From assembly GCF_000368145.1 (NCBI RefSeq), contig NZ_KB849285.1, positions 181,650-245,649 of the forward strand: DNA of 64,000 bases, given 5' to 3'. Of this stretch, positions 1 through 9,792 are shown piece by piece. The stretch's first letter is position 1; each line of letters begins with the position of its first letter. Below the pieces are notes generated by a model. The model was not told where the DNA came from. It worked only from the letters and a program-made list of their open reading frames with translations, and ran no database searches. A program made the translations under genes and the position numbers. The DNA comes from Acinetobacter guillouiae CIP 63.46. Lineage in GTDB: Bacteria > Pseudomonadota > Gammaproteobacteria > Pseudomonadales > Moraxellaceae.

Positions 1-532
<532 letters not shown>

Positions 533-939
533 TATACAACCCCAAACAGTCGTTAATCCCTACAAGGAGGATCAACAATGTGAACTTAATCACTTCTATT
601 TGTTGCCTGTGAACTTAATCACTATACAGCTTCAATTTAATTCATATACCAAAACGCTTGATTCAGTTTTATCGCTAGTGCTCATTTCACTCAACATTAA
701 CAATTGCTTGCTAACATCAACTAAAACGAGTTTAAACAATTATTTCAACTCAAATATATTCTGTTAATGATTCACTACCGCCTCGTCAGCGAGTAGTTAA
801 CTGTGATAAATCACAGAGATTATCAACTGGTGCGTATACTACGCCATCCATTTGTTAATCTCTAGGATCTAATCAACTATATGCTTATTTCTTAACTTAT
901 CTTACGTCTATTTGAACATTTTAAGTTCAATGTAAGTGA
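533..939 (-). other. rRNA internal transcribed spacer between tRNA-Ala and 23S
   Basis: A 407-bp AT-rich spacer without a gene. It contains a 16-bp direct repeat, TGTGAACTTAATCACT, at 579-594 and 608-623. It should hold the 5' half of the 23S processing stem, but its partner lies outside the window. Confidence 0.7.
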
Positions 940-1015
940 TGGTGGAGACTAACGGAGTCGAACCGTTGACCTCCTGCGTGCAAAGCAGGCGCTCTACCAA
1001 CTAAGCTAAGTCCCC
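940..1015 (-). tRNA. tRNA-Ala (anticodon TGC)
   Basis: A 76-nt cloverleaf on the minus strand with encoded CCA, anticodon loop containing TGC and a GGTTCGACTCC T-arm. It sits in the 16S-23S spacer downstream of tRNA-Ile, the usual gammaproteobacterial order, and is released from the rRNA precursor by processing. Confidence 0.96.
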
Positions 1016-1059
1016 AGCTTAAGATCTTAATATATCTGCTCTTCTGTGTTCAGTAGACT

Positions 1060-1136
<77 letters not shown>

Positions 1137-1148
1137 TCAGATACATCA

Positions 1149-1172
1149 ATGAAGAACAACTTGTTGTGGATT
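1149..1172 (-). other. 16S processing stalk, 3' half
   Basis: This 24-base segment is complementary to 2860-2882 with only one unpaired base. The two halves flank the 16S gene, so in the precursor they would form the long helix cut by RNase III. Function is inferred from position and complementarity. Confidence 0.75.
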
Positions 1173-1196
1173 CTTACCAATCGTCAATCTTTCGTT

Positions 1197-2733
<1,537 letters not shown>

Positions 2734-2859
2734 AAAAATCATTAGTGACTTAAGGTCACAATTCTGGCTCATCAATGTACTGACAAATTCTCTCAAATAA
2801 ACTTCGAGTAATTTAAACCAATCAATCAATGATAATATTTCGATCAATCAATCAGTAAA

Positions 2860-2882
2860 AATCCACACAAGTTGTTCTTCAT
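2860..2882 (-). other. 16S processing stalk, 5' half
   Basis: Partner of 1149-1172: the reverse complement matches with a single extra base. It lies about 127 nt upstream of the 16S 5' end in the rRNA leader and is expected to base-pair across the 16S for RNase III cleavage. Confidence 0.75.
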
Positions 2883-2933
2883 ATTCTCTTAATGATCTTC
2901 TCAATGCTTCGTCAGCATCAAGCTAGGTCGGCT

Positions 2934-2961
2934 ATACTACTCTCTATCTCTAAAAAGTCAA
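2934..2961 (-). promoter_or_regulatory. rRNA operon promoter, proximal
   Basis: On the minus strand, -35 TTGACT and -10 TAGTAT are separated by 16 bp, followed by a GC-rich GCCGACC start region that resembles a stringent discriminator. It lies about 200 bp upstream of the 16S gene. Confidence 0.65.
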
Positions 2962-3096
2962 TCAATAATGTTAATTATTTTTTCTAACAAACCCAACCCT
3001 AACCTCATCTTAAAATCTCAATTCGAAATCTTAACAACTTAATCAAGTGCCTGATTTATCAGAAGTTTTATTTAACATCACCGCCGATGGATGTGC

Positions 3097-3124
3097 ATTC
3101 TACAGCATTCACAAACCAACACAA
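3097..3124 (-). promoter_or_regulatory. rRNA operon promoter, distal
   Basis: On the minus strand, -35-like TTGTGT and -10 TAGAAT are spaced 16 bp apart. AT-rich tracts further upstream (3130-3300) would suit an UP element. With the proximal promoter this gives the tandem P1-P2 arrangement usual for rRNA operons. The 3125-3328 stretch otherwise shows only A/T runs. Confidence 0.5.
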
Positions 3125-3328
3125 CCCCTTTTGTTAAACTTTTTTATCAACTGGACATTTTTTCGACCAAAATAGCAAAAAAAGTCCATTTTTAGCTATT
3201 TTTTGCACCATTTTTTCTCATACCAATAAAGCAACTCATGTTTTTATTTAAATTTTAAGCTATTTATATTTGTTTTTTTTCTTTAAACTATTTGAAATAA
3301 TTTTATCATTTAATAAATTAAGTCGAAT

Positions 3329-3832
3329 ATGGCCCGTTTTATAAATAGAAGAAGCTTCTGTTTAGGAATTTTGCTCTTTTGCTGCAACTATTCCTCAGCC
3401 AATTCGTCACATAATATTTTCATGATGACATTATCTATACTAAGTTATGCAAAATGGAACACTCCGAATCCAGAATTATGCGTCGTTGATAATGCATCTT
3501 ATGCAAACCAATTTTCTGCTTATATCAAATCAAATAAGTCTCCTTTTAATATAAGTGCGATACATTCCACCGATCTAAAAAATCGTCATTGTGATGCGGT
3601 ATTTTTTTCCAATACTTCAGCACAAACCGAACAGGCCCTTATTGGGAAATCATTAAATTCATCTATTTTATCGTTTAGCTCAAGTAATTCTGAATGTGAA
3701 ATTGGCAGCGTTTTTTGCTTATCCACCAACAAAACAGGAAATACTATTTTTAAAGTGAATCTTGATAGTTTAGCTCAGTCTAAAATACATGTTGACCCAC
3801 GTGTTTTATTGCTGGCAAAGAATTCGGATTAA
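3329..3832 (+). CDS. yfiR: YfiR-family periplasmic repressor of a diguanylate cyclase
   Basis: A 167-aa protein with an N-terminal signal segment (residues about 8-25) and the YfiR (DUF4154) layout: ILSYAKW near the mature N-terminus, a LCVVD strand, cysteines at several conserved spacings, then FKVNLDSLAQSKIHVDPRVLLLA at the end. YfiR homologues sit in the periplasm and restrain the YfiN cyclase until released by redox or envelope cues or by YfiB. It is the first gene of the yfiRNB set and its stop lies 4 bases before the cyclase start. The family call rests on pattern and on neighbours. Confidence 0.8.
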   Translation: MARFINRRSFCLGILLFCCNYSSANSSHNIFMMTLSILSYAKWNTPNPELCVVDNASYANQFSAYIKSNKSPFNISAIHSTDLKNRHCDAVFFSNTSAQTEQALIGKSLNSSILSFSSSNSECEIGSVFCLSTNKTGNTIFKVNLDSLAQSKIHVDPRVLLLAKNSD

Positions 3833-3836
3833 AATA

Positions 3837-5054
3837 ATGATGAATAAATTTTTTAAATCGAGTTCCTTACAAACATTGTTTCGTAAATCTCAATTTACGA
3901 CCTTTGCAATCACTTTATTTATTAGTACGTCTACTTTTGTCACGATTTCAGTATTTACCGTTGAATCTTATGCGAAACAAAACCTATTATTAATCAGCCG
4001 CACCGTGTCTGAACGTGTTCAACCTGCACTGGTGTTCTCTGATAGAATCGCGATTTCGCAGATTATCAATGAATACACCTTTCAACATTCAGTACGCCTG
4101 ATTGAGGTTTATGATAATCAAGGTCATAAAGTTGCTGAAAGCCTAAAAAATGTTGAACACTATTCTTATATTCAAAACTTTTTTGATCATATCTTTTTAA
4201 AAGATTCCATCAAGTTAAACGTCCAACATCAAGGGAAGCTGGTCGGTCAAGTTGTGCTGTATGGAAGTTCCAATGAAATTTTAATGTTTATTTTTAAAAT
4301 TTTTACCGGCTTAGCATTTGGCATGCTCTTTATGGTTTTTGCTGTATGGTGGTCAGTAAACTTAACCTATCGCCATATTATGGGTTCTTTTTTACCGATT
4401 ATACAAATTGCACAACTATTAAGAAATCAAAAAGCGTATAACTTAAGGTTTCCAAAAAGTGATGTAAAAGAATTTCAAGACTTAAACAGTGTGTTCAACC
4501 AACTCTTAGATGAAATTCAATCTTGGCATACCCATCTTCAAAATGAGAATAGTGAACTTTCTTATCAAGTTCAACATGATCATTTAACCGAATTACCTAA
4601 TCGTAATTATTTTTATCAAGTGTTATGTAATTTATATGAAGACACCAATCAACGTGAAAATTTAGCTTTATTATTTATTGATAATAATAATTTTAAAGCT
4701 ATTAATGATCAATATGGACATTTGGTCGGTGATGAAGTTTTAAAAGAAATGGCTTCGCGATTAAGACGCCATATTCGCCAAGATGATTTTGTCGCGCGTC
4801 TTGCAGGAGATGAGTTTGCAATTATTTTACGTTCCATTTCTAAAATTGAACACCTCATCTCTATTGCGGAAAATCTGATTAAATGTTGTGACGATCCTTT
4901 AATCTATAAAGGACAATCGATTTCTTTTAGCTTTAGTATCGGTATTGCTATCTCTAGCCAGGCCTCAAGCCCAGAAGACTTAATTTCTCAAGCAGATCAA
5001 GCCATGTACAAAGCAAAATCTTTACAGCATCATTGGTTTATTTACCATTCATAA
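3837..5054 (+). CDS. yfiN: YfiN-like membrane diguanylate cyclase
   Basis: Makes c-di-GMP from two GTP. The start at 3837 gives 405 aa; an upstream in-frame ATG at 3789 lies inside yfiR and is less likely. Two membrane helices (about 22-42 and 150-172) bracket a periplasmic sensor domain, followed by a HAMP-like linker and a GGDEF domain. The active-site motif is AGDEF (323-327), a variant common in active enzymes, with an inhibitory-site RxxD (RQDD, 314-317) just before it, so product inhibition is expected. The Shine-Dalgarno is weak, which suggests coupling to yfiR. It probably raises c-di-GMP for adhesion or biofilm when YfiR lets go. Confidence 0.85.
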   Translation: MMNKFFKSSSLQTLFRKSQFTTFAITLFISTSTFVTISVFTVESYAKQNLLLISRTVSERVQPALVFSDRIAISQIINEYTFQHSVRLIEVYDNQGHKVAESLKNVEHYSYIQNFFDHIFLKDSIKLNVQHQGKLVGQVVLYGSSNEILMFIFKIFTGLAFGMLFMVFAVWWSVNLTYRHIMGSFLPIIQIAQLLRNQKAYNLRFPKSDVKEFQDLNSVFNQLLDEIQSWHTHLQNENSELSYQVQHDHLTELPNRNYFYQVLCNLYEDTNQRENLALLFIDNNNFKAINDQYGHLVGDEVLKEMASRLRRHIRQDDFVARLAGDEFAIILRSISKIEHLISIAENLIKCCDDPLIYKGQSISFSFSIGIAISSQASSPEDLISQADQAMYKAKSLQHHWFIYHS

Positions 5055-5069
5055 TATTAGGGGGTTTTT

Positions 5070-5549
5070 ATGACTTTAAAAAACGTACAACTTTCTATTC
5101 TTGCAATACTCTGCCTAGCACTTACAGGTTGTATGAATCTAGGTGGGTTGAGCTATAAACAAGCTCGTGTACTTAAGAAAGAAGGTTTTGTATTAACGGA
5201 TGAAGGTTGGAGTCTAGGTCTACCAGAACGTTTATTGTTTGGTTTTAATGAATCGAATATTAATACCGAACGTCAAACTGAATTGGTTCGTTTAGCCACG
5301 CAATTAAATAAATATCATCTCGATAAGCTTAAAATTGTAGGTCATACCGATAATATCGGAAATCCTGAATACAATTTAAAATTATCCAAAGAACGTGCTC
5401 AAAATGTTTCAAATATATTCATTGAGCAAAAATTTAATCCACAAAATATCCAAGTGATTGGAAAAGGGGCTGACCAGCCACTTAAATCAAATGATTCAGA
5501 AGAGAATAAAGCTGAAAACCGTCGTGTTGCGGTGATTATTATTCCTTGA
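5070..5549 (+). CDS. yfiB: YfiB-like OmpA-domain lipoprotein
   Basis: A 159-aa outer-membrane lipoprotein: signal peptide with lipobox LTGC (Cys about residue 21), then an OmpA C-terminal peptidoglycan-binding domain including LLFGFNES, VGHTDNIG and the NRRVAVII ending. In Pseudomonas YfiB sequesters YfiR and so activates YfiN; the neighbours here support the same role. A strong GGGGG Shine-Dalgarno precedes the ATG. The gene follows the cyclase by 15 bp and is followed by a strong terminator. Confidence 0.85.
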   Translation: MTLKNVQLSILAILCLALTGCMNLGGLSYKQARVLKKEGFVLTDEGWSLGLPERLLFGFNESNINTERQTELVRLATQLNKYHLDKLKIVGHTDNIGNPEYNLKLSKERAQNVSNIFIEQKFNPQNIQVIGKGADQPLKSNDSEENKAENRRVAVIIIP

Positions 5550-5563
5550 TAATCTTCTCTTTA

Positions 5564-5595
5564 TTAAAAAAAGATCTCTACAGAGATCTTTTTTT
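5564..5595 (+). terminator. Terminator of the yfiRNB operon
   Basis: AAAGATCTCT and AGAGATCTTT form an inverted repeat followed by a T run; A's on the other side could let it work in both directions. Confidence 0.8.
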
Positions 5596-5640
5596 AGGTC
5601 TATAGAATTTGACGCTTCGTTGACAAGCACAAATTTCGGG

Positions 5641-5668
5641 CATAAAAAAACCGCCTTTAAGCGGATAA
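5641..5668 (-). terminator. Terminator of the host tRNA operon, now beside attL
   Basis: On the minus strand a CCGC/GCGG hairpin is followed by seven T's. It lies 25 bp past the tRNA-Pro 3' end and most likely ended the Pro-Arg-His-Pro operon before the prophage separated it from the promoter at 44499-44527. Confidence 0.65.
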
Positions 5669-5688
5669 TTTATATTTAAGCTGATGCT

Positions 5689-5819
5689 TAAATGGTCGGA
5701 GCAGTAGGATTCGAACCTACGACCCCCTGGTCCCAAACCAGGTGCACTACCAGGCTGTGCTATGCTCCGAATTTACAACAAACTTAAGGAATTGGGGTGA
5801 ATGATGGGGCTCGAACCCA
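5689..5819. repeat. attL: 131-bp direct repeat, left copy
   Basis: Identical over 131 bp to 44034-44164. The repeat covers a whole tRNA-Pro gene, a 23-bp spacer and the last part of a tRNA-His gene (T-arm and acceptor). After 5819 the left copy departs into phage sequence, so tRNA-His is truncated here, whereas the right copy continues into a full tRNA-His. This marks the prophage boundary. Confidence 0.93.
5693..5769 (-). tRNA. tRNA-Pro (anticodon TGG), attL copy
   Basis: A 77-nt cloverleaf with CCA encoded and anticodon TGG, identical to 44038-44114 and to 44377-44453. It has been cut off from the operon promoter by the 38-kb insertion, so its expression would depend on readthrough from the prophage end. 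The structure is intact. Confidence 0.93.
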
Positions 5820-6007
5820 AGATTTTTATTAGAACTTTTTTATAATAATTAGTAATTTAGGTAATTTAACTATTCTAAAATCAATAGATATGGGAATTTA
5901 TAGACTCTTCTTATTTGTTACGATCAAAAAATGACTATTTATGATTTTCTTTTAGGATTTAGGCAAAATTGACCAAAATGACAAAACTAAGCCTATTCTT
6001 GCTTATC

Positions 6008-6023
6008 GAGTAATGGAGTAATA
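6008..6023. repeat. Tandem GAGTAATG/GAGTAATA octamers, candidate integrase arm sites
   Basis: Two octamers abut with an 8-bp period; related copies occur at 6082-6089 and 6093-6100. The same motif with the same period occurs at the right end of the prophage (43573-43588 and, inverted, 43808-43823). The rest of 5820-6104 is AT-rich without a recognisable gene. Confidence 0.5.
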
Positions 6024-6024
6024 A

Positions 6025-6055
6025 ATAAAAAAAGTGCCCGATTTATTAGGCACTT
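6025..6055 (-). terminator. Terminator downstream of the integrase
   Basis: On the minus strand AAGTGCC, a 10-base loop and GGCACTT are followed by seven T's. It closes the integrase transcript before attL. Confidence 0.8.
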
Positions 6056-6104
6056 ACATAGTGAATTGGATGTAATATTTAGAGTAATGTCCAAGTAAAT
6101 ATTA

Positions 6105-7265
6105 TTACTGGCGAATGTAGTTATTAATTTTGCTCAAATAATCGGGAATATCTTCGGCAATCAATTTCCCATAATGCTTATAAATCATTGACGTATCACT
6201 ATGGCCAAGTTGTTCGGCAATCCACTCTGGAGGTACTTGGCCAGATGATAAAAGTTGACTTGCAAACGTGTGTCGACCGTGGTTGATTCCTCTCCCTCTT
6301 ACTTTTGCTTTTTTAAGATGTTTATTCCATCTGTAACGTAATTCATGGTATTCAAAAATGTTGTTCTGTTCTTCGTTGATCCACACGAAACGTAATTTCT
6401 CTTGCTTGTAAGTACGATTATCACGTTGTAATACATCTACAACTTTTGGATAGCGATTGCCTGTTATGACGTATTGTTTTCTAAGTGCTGCGATCGCAGG
6501 ATCGAGGAGCTTTATTTTCCTGTTTCTTCTCCGGTTCTTGGTAACTTTATAAAAACCTTTTACATAGTTTCTTTTAATGGTAATTGTACCTTTTTCAAGA
6601 TCTATGTCTTCCCATGCGATCGGGATCTGTTCTGAAATTGAAAAGCCTGTCCAGAATAGACAGGGTAATAAATTTCCAATGTCAAAATCTGATTCTGTAT
6701 TTAAAATCATTGAAATTTCAGTTTTTGTAAATGGATCTGGCTCAATACCGTCTAACTGCTGAATGACGATCGTTTCAAAAGGGTTATAAGCAATACGGTT
6801 CTCTTGTCGCCATAATTCATGGATCGATGCGAGTCTGGTGACTATTTCACGGATCGTTTTAGGTGCAAGCCGGTCTTTGAGCTGATTTATCCATTTGCGT
6901 ACGCTTGTGGTGTCTATTTCTTTTGGATTTACTTTCGACCAACGTGGGTAAACATGTGTTTTTATATTGCTTTCATATCCATCGAAAGTACTCGGGGCAA
7001 CTTCTCTTCGAATAAGTTCTTTATATTGCTCGATGTAATATGACATTTGATTCTTTTTTAAATGCTTTGAATTTGGAAAGTGTTTGACTAGGTTAAATTG
7101 GTCTAACTGGATCTCTAACTTAATTAGATCAGCAAGCTTTTTTGCTCGATCAACATTTTCAGGCGTATATGGCCATTCTAAGGTTTCTTTTATTGGTGGT
7201 TCATTTGCGATGGGTTTCATCCAAATCCGCATGCTTTTACCACGGATTTCAAGTCCTGCAGACAT
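6105..7265 (-). CDS. int: Tyrosine recombinase, prophage integrase
   Basis: A 386-aa integrase. It has an N-terminal arm-binding region (about 1-60), a core-binding SAM-like domain (about 70-165) and a C-terminal catalytic domain. Seen there: TGFSISE at 206-212, a beta-hairpin Lys near 243, GRHTFAS with Arg331, GH at 354-355 and the nucleophile Tyr365 in IYKHYG. The position that usually holds the first catalytic Arg (TGLRxxE) is Ser209, and the His of the HxxR box is Asn. Both substitutions may characterise a subfamily rather than mean loss of function. It is adjacent to attL and has its own terminator. Confidence 0.92.
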   Translation of the reverse strand: MSAGLEIRGKSMRIWMKPIANEPPIKETLEWPYTPENVDRAKKLADLIKLEIQLDQFNLVKHFPNSKHLKKNQMSYYIEQYKELIRREVAPSTFDGYESNIKTHVYPRWSKVNPKEIDTTSVRKWINQLKDRLAPKTIREIVTRLASIHELWRQENRIAYNPFETIVIQQLDGIEPDPFTKTEISMILNTESDFDIGNLLPCLFWTGFSISEQIPIAWEDIDLEKGTITIKRNYVKGFYKVTKNRRRNRKIKLLDPAIAALRKQYVITGNRYPKVVDVLQRDNRTYKQEKLRFVWINEEQNNIFEYHELRYRWNKHLKKAKVRGRGINHGRHTFASQLLSSGQVPPEWIAEQLGHSDTSMIYKHYGKLIAEDIPDYLSKINNYIRQ

Positions 7266-7315
7266 AATCAGACCTACATTTAAGTATTTTAAAGTATTGG
7301 GAATATTTTAGAAGA

Positions 7316-7342
7316 AAGCACCACCGAGTGGAGGTGCTTTAG
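7316..7342 (-). terminator. Hairpin between the exonuclease gene and int
   Basis: On the minus strand AAGCACC and GGTGCTT pair, followed by TTCTTCT, a weak T tract. It may partly insulate int from early-operon transcription. Confidence 0.5.
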
Positions 7343-7352
7343 AGGTGTGCAA

Positions 7353-8126
7353 TTAGACGAATGGAAGTTCTTGGTCTTCGTTTATGCTATTGCGTGAAAG
7401 TATTTCATTTTCTAATGAAATACGAAGATAATCGTCTTCAGTTTTGTTGAATAGCCAATGTAAATCCCGATCGTCTAGATCTTTAATCGCCCACCCTCGA
7501 TACTTTCCATAAAAAATATGCGTTGGATATCTTGCTTTCTCTGAAAATTCATACAACTCTTCAAAAGATGAAATCCCAGCTTCATGAATAATCGCAATAA
7601 GAACAGAGATAGTTGTACGGCAATCATTTAAAGCTGAATGAGCGAACCGTAAATCATGCGCTGTCTTACCACGGTTTTTACTCACATAAAGTGCAACTGC
7701 AGAAAGGGTATGCGAATCTAAATTTGGCCAGAGAAAACGAGCCATCGCTAAGGTGCAAACTGCTTTGAATTCACCTGTCGCTATCCCTGCTCGATTGACT
7801 GCAGCAATATCGTAATCAATATTATGTCCAATCAAATACTCAATATTTAAATTTTTTGGAAATTTAAATGCTGTATAAGGCAGGCATTTAACCAGATCTT
7901 CATCCACAATATGATGTACTGCCATTGCACCAAAACTAATGGGTTCACTTGGCTTATAACGATCTTCAAATTGAAATGATCTTCCGATTAATAACTCGGG
8001 ATACACTGTAAAACTTGGCGAAATCTTGGCTCTTTCTATAAAGTTTATATCTATTGAAATGCCTGCAGCTTCAATGATGTCACCATGTAATTTATGCGTT
8101 TCCGTATCAAAAATTAACGCTGTCAT
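7353..8126 (-). CDS. DEDD-family 3'-5' exonuclease, ExoX-like
   Basis: A 257-aa nuclease. The first acidic motif is FDTETH (residues 6-11), followed by a GHNIDYDIAAV block and a DCRTT third motif, giving the DEDD pattern of DnaQ/ExoX enzymes that remove 3' nucleotides from DNA. Residues about 205-250 (YGKYRGWAIKDL...DLHWL) resemble the small DUF3820 domain often fused to such nucleases. It is the last gene of the early operon before int and probably serves phage DNA processing or recombination. Confidence 0.8.
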   Translation of the reverse strand: MTALIFDTETHKLHGDIIEAAGISIDINFIERAKISPSFTVYPELLIGRSFQFEDRYKPSEPISFGAMAVHHIVDEDLVKCLPYTAFKFPKNLNIEYLIGHNIDYDIAAVNRAGIATGEFKAVCTLAMARFLWPNLDSHTLSAVALYVSKNRGKTAHDLRFAHSALNDCRTTISVLIAIIHEAGISSFEELYEFSEKARYPTHIFYGKYRGWAIKDLDDRDLHWLFNKTEDDYLRISLENEILSRNSINEDQELPFV

Positions 8127-8135
8127 TTTATTGCC

Positions 8136-8378
8136 TCAAAATCTTATGGTTGAGCCCTTAAGCCAACTGCTACACACAGCTCCACTTACTCTTTCACCTT
8201 TTGGGTTTGTAGCAGAAAATTTGGTTGCAAAAGTATCGTCTTCAGAACAAGAAAAGAATGCTCGACCATGAGTTTGAATATCTGTATAGCCTGCTGCTTT
8301 TAATGCCTTTTCTGCATCTGTAGAGGATGAACAGCCAGAAATTAGTAAAACTGCGATGATTAAAAATTTTTTTCTCAT
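8136..8378 (-). CDS. Small prophage lipoprotein
   Basis: An 80-aa protein with a classic lipoprotein signal peptide: KK near the N-terminus, a hydrophobic stretch and lipobox ISGC with Cys16. The mature part has three further Cys, two of which could form a disulfide. Its start overlaps the stop of the preceding mini-ORF as ATGA, indicating translational coupling. I do not recognise the family. A lysogen-expressed surface lipoprotein could act in superinfection exclusion, but nothing in the sequence shows that. Confidence 0.65.
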   Translation of the reverse strand: MRKKFLIIAVLLISGCSSSTDAEKALKAAGYTDIQTHGRAFFSCSEDDTFATKFSATNPKGERVSGAVCSSWLKGSTIRF

Positions 8379-8410
8379 TTATCAGCATCCTTAAACTCTG
8401 CTTCATTCAT
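8375..8410 (-). CDS. 11-codon mini-ORF in a coupled chain
   Basis: An acidic peptide, MNEAEFKDADK. Its start overlaps the stop of the 30-aa ORF upstream and its stop overlaps the lipoprotein start, both by ATGA junctions. It may be only a coupling leader and not a functional peptide. Confidence 0.3.
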   Translation of the reverse strand: MNEAEFKDADK

Positions 8411-8499
8411 TGGTTTTCTCCAATCAAATAAATAAATGAGCTCATACAAATTGAAGCAATCAGGTTGATGAACATTGCGTTTTTAAAATTAAAGTTCAT
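8407..8499 (-). CDS. 30-aa predicted membrane peptide
   Basis: Encodes a 30-residue peptide with one hydrophobic segment (residues about 9-27). The start codon overlaps the stop of the 79-aa gene upstream by ATGA, and the end overlaps the next mini-ORF in the same way. The unbroken chain of coupled starts from 8735 to 8136 is the main reason to believe it is translated. Function unknown. Confidence 0.4.
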   Translation of the reverse strand: MNFNFKNAMFINLIASICMSSFIYLIGENQ

Positions 8500-8735
8500 G
8501 CTGATTGTTCCTGATCGTAACTCGCCAAAGCATCTGCACATGCTTCTTCTGGTGTTGAACCTTGTCCACGTAATAAAACTTTTCGATTTGGATCTTGTTC
8601 ACGTTGATTACTGCAAATCCATACCATCCAATCTGTATAACGTGTGAACGCAAGTTCAAAATAGCAGTAATGATTTGTTTGAAGCATTTCTGTATGAATA
8701 GCCATAACTTTTGATAAATTGGTTTGTTCAGTCAT
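8496..8735 (-). CDS. Hypothetical early-operon protein (79 aa)
   Basis: A small soluble protein, rich in aromatic residues in its middle (YFELAFTRYTDWMVWIC) and ending in an acidic helix (TPEEACADALASYDQ). The last part resembles the C-terminal helix of many small phage proteins of unknown role. It lies 3 bp downstream of the preceding gene in the early operon and overlaps the next mini-ORF by 4 bp. I do not recognise its family. Confidence 0.6.
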   Translation of the reverse strand: MTEQTNLSKVMAIHTEMLQTNHYCYFELAFTRYTDWMVWICSNQREQDPNRKVLLRGQGSTPEEACADALASYDQEQSA

Positions 8736-8738
8736 GAT

Positions 8739-9092
8739 TTAACCCTCAACCCTTGGTTGTTGATCTAATTCACAACGGCATTTCCCAATACGAGAATATT
8801 CAATTGGTCCTGGTGCATCGATAGGTGTCACTCCAAAACGGTAAAGGTCATATAGCTTATTACATGATTTCACCTGAATATCATCACCTGTTATTTTGGT
8901 GATAATTCCTCTGTAAGCTTTTTGATTTACACTTACTAATCCCCCCCCTAATTGCTTAACTTGCTGTTGCATAAAGTTGACTTCATCATCGACTTTAAAA
9001 GACTCAAAGTCTGGAAGAATTAAACCACCACACTTACAGTGGTATTTCGAAATTTCTGCTTCTGCAGTTTGTACGTTAGAATCGTTTTGCAT
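8739..9092 (-). CDS. Hypothetical Cys-rich early protein
   Basis: 117 aa from the ATG at 9092, chosen because GGAGAG lies 6-7 bases upstream; an in-frame ATG at 9119 lacks a ribosome site. It has two CxC pairs, CKCGG near residue 20 and CRC near the end, which together could bind one zinc ion around a central domain with beta-strand character. It belongs to the early operon between two other unknown genes. No function can be assigned. Confidence 0.6.
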   Translation of the reverse strand: MQNDSNVQTAEAEISKYHCKCGGLILPDFESFKVDDEVNFMQQQVKQLGGGLVSVNQKAYRGIITKITGDDIQVKSCNKLYDLYRFGVTPIDAPGPIEYSRIGKCRCELDQQPRVEG

Positions 9093-9154
9093 AATTGCTC
9101 TCCGTTGATTGTGTGACACATACAGAAGTGACCGCTTCTGTATGTGTGCTTTAC

Positions 9155-9769
9155 TTAATGTGTAAATGGGAAGTCGGAAAAAACAGAATTTGATTTTTTC
9201 CCAGAAAAAAGTGCTGCTAAAAGAAGCATTTTTAAAAGTTCATTTGGCATTTCATCTTTTTTTCTTTCTTTTTCAGTCTTTTGCTCTTCAGTGATCTCTG
9301 GCAAATTTAATTGCGGATATAATTCATTCGAATAAGCCCACTGGTGGATCTTATGGACTTTGATATCCCCACGGCTTGTATGCCATGCTTCACATTTTGC
9401 GCAGTACTCCACACCAGACATAATTTCTTTATCTTTAAAGATGACTGTCACATCTCTATCCACTTCAGGGATTTGAAATGAATCTTTGAATATTGGGTTT
9501 ATTTTTGGCTCTACAGGGATCGCTTCAATCTTTACTTTAAAATGATTTGAACTTGATTCCTTTAATACGTTATCAACGAATTCATAAAGATTATTTAAAT
9601 TACTTCTCGAATTTCCAACTTCAACTGGATATCCAAAAATTTTAAGTAGTTCTTCACGTTTAATTTTTTCTTTACTGAAAGCCTTGCTTGGCAATTGCTC
9701 CACGATAGATTTGTCTAATACAGCTATGGCTTGCATGCCAAAATTTGATGTGATCTTTAGGTTATACAT
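9155..9769 (-). CDS. Hypothetical early-operon protein (204 aa)
   Basis: A 204-aa protein with a CAKCEAWHTS motif (about residues 123-132) that may be part of a metal site, and a highly charged segment (EEQKTEKERKKDE) before a short hydrophobic helix (LLKMLLLAALFSG) near the C-terminus. Such an ending could be a membrane anchor or an amphipathic helix. It lies directly downstream of the primase-helicase gene, so a role in phage replication is possible but unproven. Confidence 0.6.
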   Translation of the reverse strand: MYNLKITSNFGMQAIAVLDKSIVEQLPSKAFSKEKIKREELLKIFGYPVEVGNSRSNLNNLYEFVDNVLKESSSNHFKVKIEAIPVEPKINPIFKDSFQIPEVDRDVTVIFKDKEIMSGVEYCAKCEAWHTSRGDIKVHKIHQWAYSNELYPQLNLPEITEEQKTEKERKKDEMPNELLKMLLLAALFSGKKSNSVFSDFPFTH

Positions 9770-9792
9770 AGTGTTTTCCTTTAAAAATGGGA

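Noticed and set aside
3789-3836. Longer N-terminus for the diguanylate cyclase
   Set aside because: The extension lies inside yfiR and reads as non-membrane, non-signal residues; the ATG at 3837 gives the normal YfiN layout.
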